Origin: Tillus elongatus
Lineage: Eukaryota; Arthropoda; Insecta; Coleoptera; Cleridae
DNA: 64,000 nucleotides
Reading direction: 5' to 3'
Assembly: GCA_964006375.1 (NCBI GenBank)
Contig: OZ023265.1
Coordinates: 173,421,443 to 173,485,442, forward strand
Shown here piece by piece: positions 1 to 12,489 of the stretch; within the stretch, counting starts at the first letter, position 1, and the number at the start of each line of letters is the position of its first letter. Made by a program: the position numbers and the translations under genes. The notes under the pieces were generated by a model. The model did not search any database and was not told where the DNA came from. It was given only the letters and a program-made list of their open reading frames with translations.

Positions 1-719
1 TTTTAAATTTGTCAAAAAGGTTAGACATTAAACTATTCCTAATTCCTTAGAAAGTATTTATATATCAAGGTCGACTAAGAACAAAGCTTCACTTAATCGT
101 GCGACACCTTTAATTTCAAACCCTTTATTTTCATTTTGCATTTGACCAGTTAAACACTCCTAGTTTGTCTGGCAGAATAATAAATTATTGTCAATAACTG
201 GGCCGGTCTATACAGATACTAATCTCTACGTTTCTCTCGACTTAAAGACCTCCTTTTCGTTTTCTTTGTATATAAGAAATCAACGTAAATATCTGTTTTT
301 ACGTAGAATAAAAATAAATATAAATATTGTTTTTATGTAGAATTTTAGTTAAATTATTTATCCTTTGTTAAAGTTAACATTGTGAGCTAAACACTTGGTT
401 TGTTTTTTAAAAAAGATGAGCGGCTGTTATGGTGTCTGTTTCGCCAGATGTGCCTGTCGGCGTGCTCCAGTATTCACATAGTGAAATTTCTAGATCAAAA
501 GAAACGTGTAGCTTCCTTAAATACCTCGGTACCTTTCTTTTTAAGCCCATTATCCTTACGTTAGATAAAAGCTCATAAATTTGTCAACTAGAAGATTAAA
601 GCAGGTCTTCGACCTCGTAGGTTCACTACACAATAGACAAACGATGGGTCGTCGACTACAATTTTACTTCGGACTAGTTCGTTACCCAAGGCGCGATATA
701 AATACACTGTAGCTGTCGA
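1..719. other. no gene recognised
   Basis: AT-rich sequence with stop codons in all frames and no coding similarity I can recognise. It may be intronic or flanking sequence of the cyclase gene. Confidence 0.4.
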
Positions 720-838
720 GATTAGTTTTAGAATTTTTCATCCTCTGATGACGTTGACGTTGTCAACGAAACGATCCTGAGGTATTTAAAATATGTGTTG
801 TGGTGATTTGGGTTCCCCAAGTGTACTTATAATATATA
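720..838 (+). repeat. dispersed repeat with CTGATGA-stem-GAAAC core
   Basis: Copy of a dispersed repeat also present near 31440, 31680-31870 and 56370-56680. It has CTCTGATGA, then the 7-bp inverted repeat CGTTGAC/GTCAACG around a 3-nt loop, then AAACGATC, and downstream the block GTGTTGTGGTGATTTGGGTT and CAAGTGTACTTATAA. The layout resembles a hammerhead ribozyme core as known from Penelope-like elements, but a cleavage-site strand is not visible here. The assignment is tentative. Confidence 0.5.
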
Positions 839-1300
839 GGATTAATAAAAATAGACCATCGATCTGACTCTATTTATATTATCAGAATACTAGTGCAATT
901 ATTAATGAGCAACTCGAGACGTATTACTCAGGTTACCTACTCCAATTAATTTAGCATGTTTGCTTTACTGGTTTTATCGCTTCGTAAGTTCAGAGGCTGA
1001 GGCAAGTTAAGCGAACCTGATCTGAACACAGCTCTAGGAGATTAAGAGCGCTTACACGCTTTTACGGTTAAAAAGTTCAATTTTCAAGGTTTAAGAATGT
1101 TTTCATTGATAGCAAATTGGAAACCTTGGGTAAGAAAACCAAATAATGCTTCTAAAAGTTGTAAAGTACTAACGCGTAAATAAAGATTTCGAATGAGCGG
1201 TAACACTTATATTCATTCATATTTCATTTAGGATTAGGTTCATGATAATGGCAGGTACCCAAAAAAGTCCAGAGCATAGTTGTCATAAACACAAAAAAAA
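839..1300. other. no gene recognised
   Basis: AT-rich, no credible ORF or recognisable repeat. Confidence 0.4.
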
Positions 1301-1302
1301 CC

Positions 1303-1762
1303 TCTGGACGCAGCAAGTGCGTTATGGTAGTGAATTTTTATTAAATGCTTCAAATTTGAATAACTCAGTTTTCTATAAACTTAGAAAATTTCATTTTGGT
1401 GTTTAGTAAGGCCTTTCCTAGGGCAAGATATACACGAAATTTCATTAAAATAACTCTGTAATTTTTGGAGAAAAAAATTTTTATAAAAGAAAATTTAAAG
1501 TTTGAATAACTCAATTTTCTATAAACTTAGAAAGTTGAATTTTGGTACATAGTAAGGCCTCTCCCAAGGAAATATATGTAGTAAACTTCATTAAAACAGC
1601 TTTGTTATTTTCGGAGAAATTTTTTTTTGTTGAAAAAAACTCGAAAATTTTCCGGAAAACCCCGTTCTATTTTCCTGGCTAACGAACTCGTTCAAGCCAT
1701 TAATAAAAGAAAGGCGCTTTCCGAGTTTCATTGAAATCGGTTAATTATTTTTTGAGTTAACA

Positions 1763-1850
<88 letters not shown>
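1303..1850 (+). mobile_element. (TA)n-core non-autonomous element, forward, 3' end disrupted
   Basis: Begins with the family terminus (CTGGACGCAGCAAGTGCGTT, then ATGGTAGTGAATTTT). It continues with the shared body (segments around TTTCCGGAAAACC and ATCGAAATCGG-like blocks) and a (TA)n tract at 1768-1849. The usual terminal hairpin is not found directly after the tract. A mariner-like element is inserted about 60 bp downstream at a TA dinucleotide, so the 3' part may have been displaced or deleted. Confidence 0.7.
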
Positions 1851-1852
<2 letters not shown>

Positions 1853-2693
1853 TGAAAATTCACTAAAATCCGGTAATTACTTTTTAACTTACGCCTGGAT
1901 GTATATATACAGGGTCATTGATGGTCGATGGTAGGTTAGACGTTTATGGAAAACGGGATATAGGATTAATCTGAAAATTTGGATACTGTCATAAATAGGC
2001 ACGACCTGTCTTTCTAAAATATTTTTATTTTGGCGGTGATGCCGCTTCTACTCAAAAGTAGTAACAACTTTCTTATTTTTAATGGGACATCCTATATATT
2101 ATTTTGTTGTTAGAATTTTAGTTTCTTTATGATCATTTTTTCTTAACAGCTTTCTATACCTATCTACATCGGTTTTCGAGATAATACTTATTTAATTTTT
2201 TTTCTCGGAAAAATGGTCGCACTAAAATTTTAATTTAGCTGCTATTTGAACCCATAGATAACTGAAATTTTGCCCACAGTTTGGACAGCCTGGTATTTAA
2301 TAGCTACCTAAATAAATTCATTTCATGTTATACATGGCGGTTTAAAATTATTGAATTTAACGTGACACACAAAAAAAGCCCAAAAATTTATTTTTTTAAA
2401 TATGACACACTGTATATTATTTAAAATTCTGAAAGGCAATTGCATTTCCTCCAAGTTGATGTACCATAGTGGTATACCTAGCTCGTCAGGTTTTCGGAAT
2501 AATCGCAATAACTAATTAAAAACACATTATCTTTACATAATTTGTATTAGTTGGTCATGCAACGCCATCTGATTTGACAATTGCTTAATTGTTTACTGTG
2601 TTTGACAGAGGCCGAAGTTTTAGGATTCATTTGCGATTTTCCACTTAATATTTATTTGAAAACAAGTTAAGATGGAGCGAAATAATTACTCAA

Positions 2694-3623
2694 ATGAAGT
2701 TTTATGGTTCAAAACTTGGGGCAACTGGAAGTTTGCCAAGGCCTGTAACGTCGAATGAAGAAAATATAGTGAACGTTTTAGCCTATTTTCACGCATATCC
2801 ACAAACTTCCATCCAAAGTGCAGCATATGATTTAGGCGTAATTTATTATGTGATGCAAAAGATTCTGAACAATCACAACATGCATCCTTCTAAATTTACA
2901 ACACTTCAACACCTAAAACCATATGATTACCAACGTCGCATTCAACATTGTGAGACACTCCTAATACGCACTGAAGATGATCCTAACTTTTTGAGAAAAA
3001 TTATATGGACAGACGAAGCCACGTTTTCGAGAGAAGGCATTATCAATAGAAAGAATCTACATTTTTGGGCCGATCAAAATCCACGCATGGTCAAGCAGAG
3101 GGGCTTTCAAGAAAAAACTAGTTTTAAAGTTTTTTGCCTCTTAAAAGACAACCAAATAAGATTTTTCATTTACAATGAGCCATTAAATAGCAATCAATAC
3201 CTCCACATTTTAAGGACAGTAGTATCAAATTTTTTGGAAAATTTAACATTAGAAGATTTCCGTACTTCTTGGTTCCAGTTGGATGGAGCACCCGCACATT
3301 TCACGCAAGAGATAACACGTGCGCTGTTTCAGATATTTGATGACCACTGGTTTAGGCGCTTGGGCCCATGGGATTGGCCTGCAAGGTCTCCCGACCTTAC
3401 ACCCCTCGATTTCTACCTTTGGGGTACTTTAAAACTAAAGGTATACCAGACACCGGTGAACACTAAAGAGGAGCTACGTCAACGTGTGACCAATTGCATC
3501 GACCAACTATATACTAATGAAATACATAAAGCGACAACTTATGGTGTACATCGCCGGATTTTGAAATGCTTGGAAGTCAATGGGGATATTTTGATAATTT
3601 GTTGTAAAATTTTTATAACCTAA
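2694..3623 (+). pseudogene. mariner-superfamily transposase lacking its N-terminal DNA-binding region
   Basis: The 309-codon open frame encodes a DDE transposase catalytic region. It has a linker with NEEN and a second helix-turn-helix-like part (about residues 20-60), then the first acid in IIWTDEATF, the second in QLDGAPAHF, and a WPARSPDLTPLDFYLWG block. Counting from the second acid to the D of PLDF gives 41 residues, so it reads as a DD41D-type member. The upstream start at 2671 (MERNNYSNEV...) is in another frame and the first ~60 residues expected in this family are missing. The N-terminus is therefore deleted or frameshifted, and the ATG at 2694 is probably not the native start. A C-terminal indel is also likely near GDI. 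It lies between the long inverted arms of its own element. The frame is open but the protein is probably non-functional. Confidence 0.85.
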
Positions 3624-3668
3624 TAATAAATAATAACTGAAAAAATTATCTTGTATTGGCATAACCTT

Positions 3669-3803
3669 TCTTTCGCTCATTGGTTGCAATTCATGATACA
3701 TTTCATTGAATTTCTTACATGTTCTTGCTACAATTTTGTCACATTGTCCACGAAGAATAAATAGTGTCATCAAAACCTCATTTGAGTAATTATTTCGCTC
3801 CAT
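3669..3803 (-). pseudogene. inverted N-terminal transposase fragment
   Basis: Reading leftward from 3803, the frame starts MERNNYSNEV, the same ten residues seen on the + strand at 2671. It then continues with LFILRGQCDKIVARTCKKF, which fits the first helix-turn-helix of the same transposase, a part the main ORF lacks. Its orientation is opposite to the catalytic ORF. The right arm therefore appears to be an inverted copy of the 5' end of a related element, extending further into the coding region than the left arm does. It is not a separate gene. Confidence 0.65.
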
Positions 3804-4543
3804 CTTAACTTGTTTTCAAATAAATATTAAGTGGAAAATAGCAAATGAATCTTAAAACTTCGGCGTCTGTCAAACACAGTACACAATTAAGCAATTGCCA
3901 ATTCACTTGGCGTTCCATGACCAACTAATTCAAATTATGTGAAGATCATGTGTTTTTTAGGAATTATTGCGATTAATTCGAAAACTTAACGAGTTAGGTA
4001 TACCACAATGGTACATCAATTTGGAGGAAATTTAATTGCCTTTTAGAATTTCAACTAATATACAGTGTCCTATTTGAAAAAATAAAGTTTTGGCTTTTTT
4101 ATGTCACGTTAAAATCATCAATTTTAAACCGCCCTGTATAACATTAAATGAATATATTTATGTGACTATTAAATAACAGGCTTTTGCAAACTGTACCCAA
4201 AATTTCAGCCTTTGTGGTTTCAAATAGCAGCTAAATTAATATTTTGGTAGTACCATTTCTATGAGAAAAAAAAATTAAATAAATATCTCGAAAACCAGTG
4301 TAGATGGGTATAGAAAGCTGTTGAGAAAAAATTTTAATTCTAAAAACAAAATAATATACAGACTGTCCTATTAAAAAAAAGAAAGTTGTTACTACTTTTG
4401 AGTAGAAGCGGCAACACCGCCAAAATGAAAATATTTTAAAAAGACAGGTCGTGCCTATTTATGGCAGTATCCAAATTTTCAGATTAATCCTATGTCCCGT
4501 TTTTCCGAAACGTTTAACCTACCATTGACCATCAATAACCCTG

Positions 4544-4553
<10 letters not shown>

Positions 4554-4631
<78 letters not shown>
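4554..4631. repeat. (TA)n microsatellite
   Basis: About 78 bp of TA repeats directly right of the mariner-like element. It is probably the remainder of the (TA)n target tract. Confidence 0.9.
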
Positions 4632-4636
<5 letters not shown>

Positions 4637-5667
4637 TATGTCCAAGATAAGGAGGGCTACTCTGGGGATCTCCAAAACGGTATCAGATACAGACTTGGGA
4701 CTGAAATCTCTCTACATCAGTTAAAATGTAAATTGGCTCAAGTGAAATTTATAATGCCAACTGATCCAGAGCTCCGTAATAATCGGATACTTTCTCTGAT
4801 TAACTTGAGGGATTCACCTGGTTGGTGAACAAAGGATTACTGCTTAATTCGCGTTTTTCTACCAAACACGTTGTTAATTTTAATTCAAAAACCGATCAAA
4901 TGATATTAAACAATCACTGACAACTATTGTTAGATAGTACCGACAACGAAAAGGAATTTTATCACCTATTTTAAGATAATTATGAGCCATGGTAATTAGA
5001 ACGATGTTAACTTGTCATACTGCGTAGTTCACTCTCTTCGAATGAGATAAAACGAGACCTCTAATCGGTGGCGAAACCACGCCGTCTTTTATACACACTT
5101 TAAAACAATAATGGATTTGGTCCACCGTTTTTTTAACCGTTTTTCTAGATTTCATCATAATTACGTCAGCTTGTTATTTACCTAGAATTCCAGGACAATA
5201 GAGATATTCAACGTCCTTGAATATTTGGATTTCGATTTATATTATAGGGAATTCAGTACGGGTGTTACGATATAAAATTTTTTAGCGAATTTTCAATGAA
5301 AAATTTTGAAATAAAAACATGAATTGAGAGTTAGCCTTAACGATATTGGATTGTCGGCTATTAAGTCTCTTACGGGTTCATTTTAAATATTTAAAGCAGT
5401 AACGAAACGCAATCGTTACAATTTACAGAAACGAAACCCAACAGTGAAGCCAGAGAAGTAGTCTCCAAGTCTGCACGTAAAATAATAGTAACAGAGCAAT
5501 ACTTCGATACACTTGCTTCTAGGTAAAGAGAAGATAAGAAATAAGAATTTTATTACACACACAACTAATACATGTGGAATAGGAGCGTAAAGGTTCCCCA
5601 AACAAGCTTTGGCTGGTTAGCTGAGTCACCTTTATTTTTAATTTAAAACACCAATAATAATCTCAGA
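4632..5667. other. no gene recognised
   Basis: AT-rich sequence without a credible coding frame. Nothing recognised apart from scattered stops and short A/T runs. Confidence 0.4.
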
Positions 5668-6115
5668 CCAAGTGAACTATACGTCTCATCGGTGACGCTA
5701 CCTTCACCCAAAGGCTGCCATCCCTTGCCCATCGACGTGCCGTTGGTGACCTTCTTCTCTCTTTTTCTTTTATAGATATCTGCACGGGCACTGCTCAGAG
5801 GAGCTTTCTTTCATTGTCCCTCCACCTGCTGCCCCCAACAGATCTACCAGGGGAACAGAGCGAATGCACCCTTTTACTGTCCAGGTCACCAGACATAGAA
5901 CATCTTGTTATGCCCGCTCTTTTGTCCCGAGGTCTTCCAAGTTATGGAATTCTTTGCCGGCACATGTTTTTCCTTCTCCTCCGAACCTCCAAACCTTCAA
6001 GTCCAGAATTAACAAGTTGTTTCTTTCCTCCTTGTCGACACCTACGGTATGATATTATTTAGGCTGTAAGACCTCGTGGTGTGTTGTTGATATAAAAAAA
6101 AGTAAAAAAAAAACC
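5668..6115 (+). mobile_element. jockey-like non-LTR retrotransposon, 3' end (copy A)
   Basis: 5'-truncated fragment carrying only the C-terminal tail of the polymerase ORF and the 3' UTR. Recognisable pieces include RTSKPSSPE and the family 3' end CTCGTGGTGTGTTGTTG followed by an A-rich tail (6095-6115). The same tail occurs at 14330, 14870, 44560 and 52300. Stops and frameshifts break the frame. Severe 5' truncation plus an A-rich tail is typical of target-primed insertion. Confidence 0.85.
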
Positions 6116-6480
6116 ACAATCATCCACTAATCTCACTGTTTCATTCTGAACTAAACATTCAATTTAACAAATTCCTGTTTCTGATATAAGATCAATTTTT
6201 TCCACCAAAAGCATAACCTTTAAAAATGCTGATGTCTTTAATGTCTGAAATACTAAGATGCTAAGTTAGATAATATTTGGATGTTCTCTAACGTATAGCT
6301 AAATCTAAGTTGGAGTATACCGGATGGCGTATAAATACAGGTATTTTTGTTATGTGAAATAGTTGCCAAAATGATTTTTTTTTTACATACAACGCTCTGT
6401 GTGTTATTATTGGCTTAGAAAGCTGTTGCAATTTACTATCTATTTTTATGTATTATACATATACCTAAATAGTTACGTTT

Positions 6481-7170
<690 letters not shown>

Positions 7171-7547
7171 TTATAGCTCACTGCAGTGTTAAAATCAATA
7201 GTATTTGCCTCACTATCTTAAACACGTGCCTGGGGGATTGACCGAATTCATTCCCAGTTGCTTTGTTCTACTCATATTCTCTGAACATGTTAAAAGACGT
7301 GGTATCTACTTCATTCCAAGTCACTATTAACCGACTATTTATGAAATCAAATCTGTAAATTAAATCGATTGTCATAAAATATGTAGTGTATTAAGACTAA
7401 GGGAAAAATAAATAAAACATATATAACTGTGCACATTTTGATTATATTTTAGGGTGTGCGGCGCACACCTAGCTCACTAGGAGAAATCGCCACTGCTTGA
7501 GAGAGGTATTGTCACAGCATAATATCTTATTAAAGTTCATTTGTAAA
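7171..7547. other. no gene recognised
   Basis: AT-rich, no credible ORF. Confidence 0.4.
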
Positions 7548-8225
<678 letters not shown>

Positions 8226-8410
8226 AGTTTTGACTCATAAGCAATCTTTTGTTGTAGTTCATTAAACAGATTACTTGTGATACGAAACTTTTCATACTCA
8301 AGCTCAAATTTAAAATTAATAATATGTTTGATAAATTCTTATAGTTTCATCTTAGGTTGCTTACCATAAAGAATAAAATCATTTTAAGTGAAAAACGTAA
8401 TATTTTTTAA

Positions 8411-8416
8411 TTTATT
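8411..8416 (-). promoter_or_regulatory. poly(A) signal for the AK2 ORF
   Basis: TTTATT on the + strand, which is AATAAA on the - strand, 15 bp after the stop codon of the adenylate kinase ORF. No long poly(A) tract follows it. Confidence 0.45.
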
Positions 8417-8430
8417 TAAGAAAATTGGTT

Positions 8431-9150
8431 TCATTTTTGATTTGTGATCTTTAAAAATATATCGCTAACTTCCTTCACAACATTATCGGGTGCTTTTGAA
8501 GCATCTACCTGGTACAGTAAAGATTTTCTTTTGTAATGATCAATCAAGGGTTGGGTTAGATTGTGATAGTGCTCCAAACGTTCTTTCAAAACCTCCGCTG
8601 TGTCGTCTCCCCTTCTTATTAACGGTTCTCCTGTAACGTCATCAGTCATGGGTTTTTTGGGCGGAGAAAACTCTTCGTGATATGTACGTCCACTCTTCAG
8701 ATGTACCAACCTTCCAGTTATACGCTTAAATAATATCTCTTTTTTAATGACGAATTCAACAACAGCATCAAGTCTTATGTTTTTCTTGCGTAAAAACTCA
8801 TCTAGAATCTGGGCTTGTGGGAGAGTTCTTGGAAAACCATCCAGCAGAAAGCCATTTTTACACTCTGGTTTATTTAGGCTGTTATCAATGAGTTTGATAA
8901 CTATTTCGTCATTAATTAGTTTACCTTCCTTCATTATTTTCTGTACTTGATCTCCTAAATCAGAGCCTGATTGTATTTCGGCTCTGAGCATATCACCAGT
9001 TGAAAGATGCGCTACACAATACTGGGTTTTTATTTTGGGTGCTACAGTTCCTTTTCCACAACCTGGTGGTCCTAGAAAAATAGCTCTGATTCCTGGACAT
9101 TTCTTGCTTTCTGTTTGTTTTGCACAACGAAGTATTGAACTAAGATACAT
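8431..9150 (-). CDS. adenylate kinase 2 (intronless, intact)
   Basis: 239 codons, the same length as vertebrate AK2. The enzyme interconverts ATP + AMP and 2 ADP, typically in the mitochondrial intermembrane space. Visible motifs: P-loop GPPGCGKGT (residues 27-35), AMP-binding STGDMLRA (50-57), [13 protein letters not shown] (102-114), the LID beginning [18 protein letters not shown] (143-160) and the arginine segment [11 protein letters not shown] (172-182). LID and core match AK2 rather than AK1 or AK3. Oddity: residue 36, directly after the P-loop, is V where this family almost always has Q. The frame is uninterrupted over a gene that often has introns, which suggests a retrocopy, though no poly(A) tail or flanking target duplication is visible. 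It is antisense to the adenylate cyclase exon at 16829 and probably lies in an intron of that gene. The first ATG gives the family length. Confidence 0.9.
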   Translation of the reverse strand: MYLSSILRCAKQTESKKCPGIRAIFLGPPGCGKGTVAPKIKTQYCVAHLSTGDMLRAEIQSGSDLGDQVQKIMKEGKLINDEIVIKLIDNSLNKPECKNGFLLDGFPRTLPQAQILDEFLRKKNIRLDAVVEFVIKKEILFKRITGRLVHLKSGRTYHEEFSPPKKPMTDDVTGEPLIRRGDDTAEVLKERLEHYHNLTQPLIDHYKRKSLLYQVDASKAPDNVVKEVSDIFLKITNQK

Positions 9151-9465
9151 TTAAGTTTTGCTTGATTGGTTATCCCATACTGAAATTTTGTTGTAATGCG
9201 TTATTAGATGTTTAGTTCATTTTAAACTGTAAATTTGGTCTGAGATGATATGAAAAAGAATATGGATGAATTGTTACATTTACGAGATGACAGATGATAT
9301 GAAACTGAAATGTGACTTTGACAAATACAAATTGAGTTGTAAGTGTAGCACAAAGGGTGGAGCGATTGTTATTAAGATGACTGGTCACACAGTTCGAAGC
9401 TAGTTGATATATTTTCGTGGATACATAATTAGAAAGCTAAGCTGGCGGTCGATTGTTACAATGCA
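9151..9465. other. 5' flank of AK2, no gene recognised
   Basis: Upstream region of the - strand AK2 ORF. No clear TATA box or initiator, and no ORF seen. Confidence 0.35.
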
Positions 9466-9469
9466 TCAA

Positions 9470-11245
9470 ATTTTCGGCCGTTTAGTGTCAAAACAACATG
9501 TAATCTAATTAAAAAGACTATCTATAAATTGAAAAAATGGTCTGATAACAATGGATTGAACTTTTCCTGTTCCAAATCAAAGTTTATGGTTTTTTCGAAA
9601 AAGAAAAATCATTCAGTTACTCACACTCTCAAGCTACGGGGAATGATTCTTCAAGAGGTTACAAAGCATACATTTCTAGGAATAACCTTTGATTCAAAGC
9701 TTAACTAGAAGGCTTACATAAATGTACTCAAAGCTGATTGTATTATTAGGCTAAACATTTTGAAAACTCTTGGACACTATAACTGGGATGCTCATGAATC
9801 AGTCTTGCTAAGTATTTTCATATAACTGATAAGACCAAAAATTGACTATTACTCAGCTATTTACATTCCCGCAAGCAAATCAACTTTAAAACCACTTGAA
9901 GTTATTGTAAATCATGCACTTAGAATAGTCACAGGTGCTTTTCGAACAAGTCCAGTGAAAAGGATTTACCGAGAATGTAACGAGCCTCCAATTATGCTAC
10001 GAAGATAAGAATTACTCTTAAAATATGCTGCTAAGATATTAGCAAACCCAAATAATCCAGTGTACAAATTCTTGGCACAGACCAATTTCAACAGATTCTA
10101 TGATGCGAACGTTTCAGCACAGCTACCATTTTCTTTACATATAAAAAGGCTAAATCATATTTTCAATCCAGATCTGACAAATCATATATGCAATGGTGCT
10201 ATTTCTCCATGGACCATTGTTTTTCCACCTACTGATACGACTTTTTTATCGCATAAATCGAATGTATTACCAGCTGAATGTGTCAATAGATTATTTCAAG
10301 AGATTATCTTTAGATATCGATATGATATAATTCTTTATACTGATGGATCAAAAAGTGAAATTGTTGTCGGATGTAGTATCACTTCTACACTAAAGGAAGA
10401 AGCATATCACTTACCGTCAATAAGTGGTAACTATACAGCAGAACTATACGCCATAATGAGAGCAACTAACACATTCGTCAACTCTCATTTCAATAACGCC
10501 TTAATATGCACCGATCCTCTTTCGTCGATTATATCACTCACAAACATCTACCCAAAGGACCATCTTGTAATCCAAGTACAAGAATATATTCATTGTGCCT
10601 TGCAATCTGGCAAATCTATCAGAATTGTATTTGTCCCATCACACTGCACGTCATTACTGGAAATAAAAATGTAGCCGAATGTGCCGGAAATGCTGTCTTA
10701 ATAGATACTGTAATTCCTCTTCAACTTTACTCTGACGTTTCTGCACAGATAGCAAAATTTTATAGAAAGAAATGGCAAATCCATTGGTCTTCGCTAAGCA
10801 ACAAACTGCGGGAAATTGAACCAACTATGGCAATCAAGAAACTTCCTGATTTATCTCGCAGGGAAGAAGTGTTTATCAGAGGACTTCGAATTAGCCACTC
10901 TCTACATATACATGGTTGTCTCTTAAATTAACAACAACGCCCTTATTGTGAGCTCTGTGACCGATCAACTTCAATTTTTCACATTCTATTGGAATGTCCC
11001 TTATATGCCTGTCCACGATTTGAAAATTTTGGTGAAAGAAACTTGTCTGAAATTTTAGGTCTAAATTTTACGAATGTAAACTGTTTACTTAGATTTTTAA
11101 GACAGTCTAATTTATATAATAGTATTTAAGTGTATTTATTACTTCCTCTTTTTATATTTAATTTTGTTATGTAATTAGTTATAGTGTCGTTAGTGTCAAT
11201 GACCTTAGTTTTTAAGGCACTTAAATTATAAATAAAAAAATATAA
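9470..11245 (+). mobile_element. non-LTR retrotransposon relic with RNase H (I/R1-like), 5'-truncated
   Basis: Begins inside the reverse transcriptase thumb (SKSKFMVFSKKK, HTFLGITFDSKLN). It continues through the connection region (ALRIVTGAFRTSP) into an RNase H domain: YTDGSKSEIVVG (first acid), YTAELYAIMRA (second), ICTDPLSS (third) and VPSHCT. A C-terminal Cys/His knuckle (YCELCDRSTSIFHILLECPLY) follows. The longest open piece is 10060-10674, then a frame change leads into 10656-10931 and a further stop at about 10930. An in-frame stop also occurs near 9705. RNase H after a non-LTR reverse transcriptase points to the I/R1/LOA side of the tree. The 3' UTR runs to about 11245. Inactive. Confidence 0.85.
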
Positions 11246-11258
11246 AACATTTAAAAAG

Positions 11259-12260
11259 TCTGGACGCAGCAAGTGCTTTATGGTAGCGAATTTTCGTAAA
11301 AATGTTTTTAATGGCAAATATGCCGTGTTTTCAAAAGATAGACATTTGATTGGTAGTCTAACCTTCATAGTAGTAACAATGTACCATATTTTACTAAAAT
11401 AGCTTTGTTGTTTCAAGAAGTACAAACATTTTCCGAAAATAAACTTAAAAATTTCACCAAAACTGGGCCGATTTTCCTTGGAAACGAACCTCTTCAAGCT
11501 ATTTACAACACCTGCCAAGATATGATTATTCACAAACAGCTTTAGGACAAAAATTTAAAAAAAAGCACCATTTTTTTTTACAGAATTTGCCTTTAGTAAT
11601 GTTACACTAAATTAGAGCTTTTACAAAAATTCGGCAACTTCTTTTACAGTCACTTGCTAAACATGTATTATTAATCACCAACACCAAAAACATTTATGTG
11701 AAAACTTTTCAAATTCAACCACTATTTGAGAGTTCCTGTATACGGCAGCTCGATTTTTTCGACGAGTAATGCAAACAAAAAGCTCTCTCAATGCGTCATT
11801 TCCATGGGGCTCCGCCATCTAGTCATAAAAACAGGGTATCACAATTTGTGTGTTTGAGATATGTGTCAAAAAACGTGAAAAGTTGCAAAACAATTGAAAT
11901 AACTCAAAAACGATAAACGATATCAATTCTTTATCCTTACAAACATGCGTTATAATTCGATGGAAAATACAAAAATGCAATAACTGAAGTGGTGTTCTGT
12001 TAAAAAGGAAGTATGTATTACCAACGACTTATGAGCCAACCTGTGATTATCAAAATAGGCTTATAAGATGCATCTCGAGACACCCTATAATTAACGTAAC
12101 AGTTATAGGGTCTGTGGTTTAATAGTCTCTAATCTTTTGCAAATCTTCGTCGAAAATATCGCACTTGAGAAGGCCGCGACTTTTGAAACTTGAAAATATT
12201 TCTTCAAATAAGCGCGAACTAGGCCCCGTCAACACATATCTCAGCCCGGTCTATGTTTAC
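11259..12260 (+). mobile_element. ~1.0-kb member of the CTGGACGC-terminus family without (TA)n
   Basis: Starts with the family terminus at 11259 and a GCGAATTTTCGTAAAAATG block. The internal sequence is shared with the copy at 35566-36665 (for example CAGCTCGATTTTTTCGACGA and CACCCTATAATTAACGTA). It ends with the GCGCGAACTAGGCCCC block usual near the hairpin end, but no clear hairpin or (TA)n tract follows. No protein-coding frame. Confidence 0.65.
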
Positions 12261-12489
12261 ATATATACAAGCTGACTGATATAAAAATGATTCTAAAATA
12301 GTTTCTTTCATCTTTAAACTCAAACACAACACGTCATATAAGACCGACACAGTCATGTGTTTTAATAGCAGAACATCCAAAAATTGCGTAGATGAATGTA
12401 AAAGAGTGTTATAAATACCTGGAAATACAGCAAGCGAGGAAAATAAGCCACTCTGTAATAAAGAACGAACTGACAAATGAATTTACGAA

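Larger units (their letters stand above)
1910..4543 (+). mobile_element. mariner-like DNA transposon with ~790-bp inverted arms
   Basis: The left end reads TA-CAGGGTCATTGATGG and the right end is its imperfect reverse complement (CCATCAATAACCCTG-TA), giving a TA target duplication and a 2.63-kb element. The arms stay recognisably inverted for nearly 800 bp (about 1910-2701 against 3775-4543), much longer than the short inverted repeats usual in mariners. They enclose a transposase ORF. It was inserted into a (TA)-rich site: (TA)n lies directly to the right at 4554-4631. The arm similarity is high but clearly not identical, so the element is not brand new. Confidence 0.85.

Noticed and set aside
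3507..3668. Left part of the minus-strand frame 3507-3803 as extension of the inverted N-terminal fragment
   Set aside because: It is the antisense of the transposase C-terminus; only 3669-3803 fits N-terminal coding sequence.
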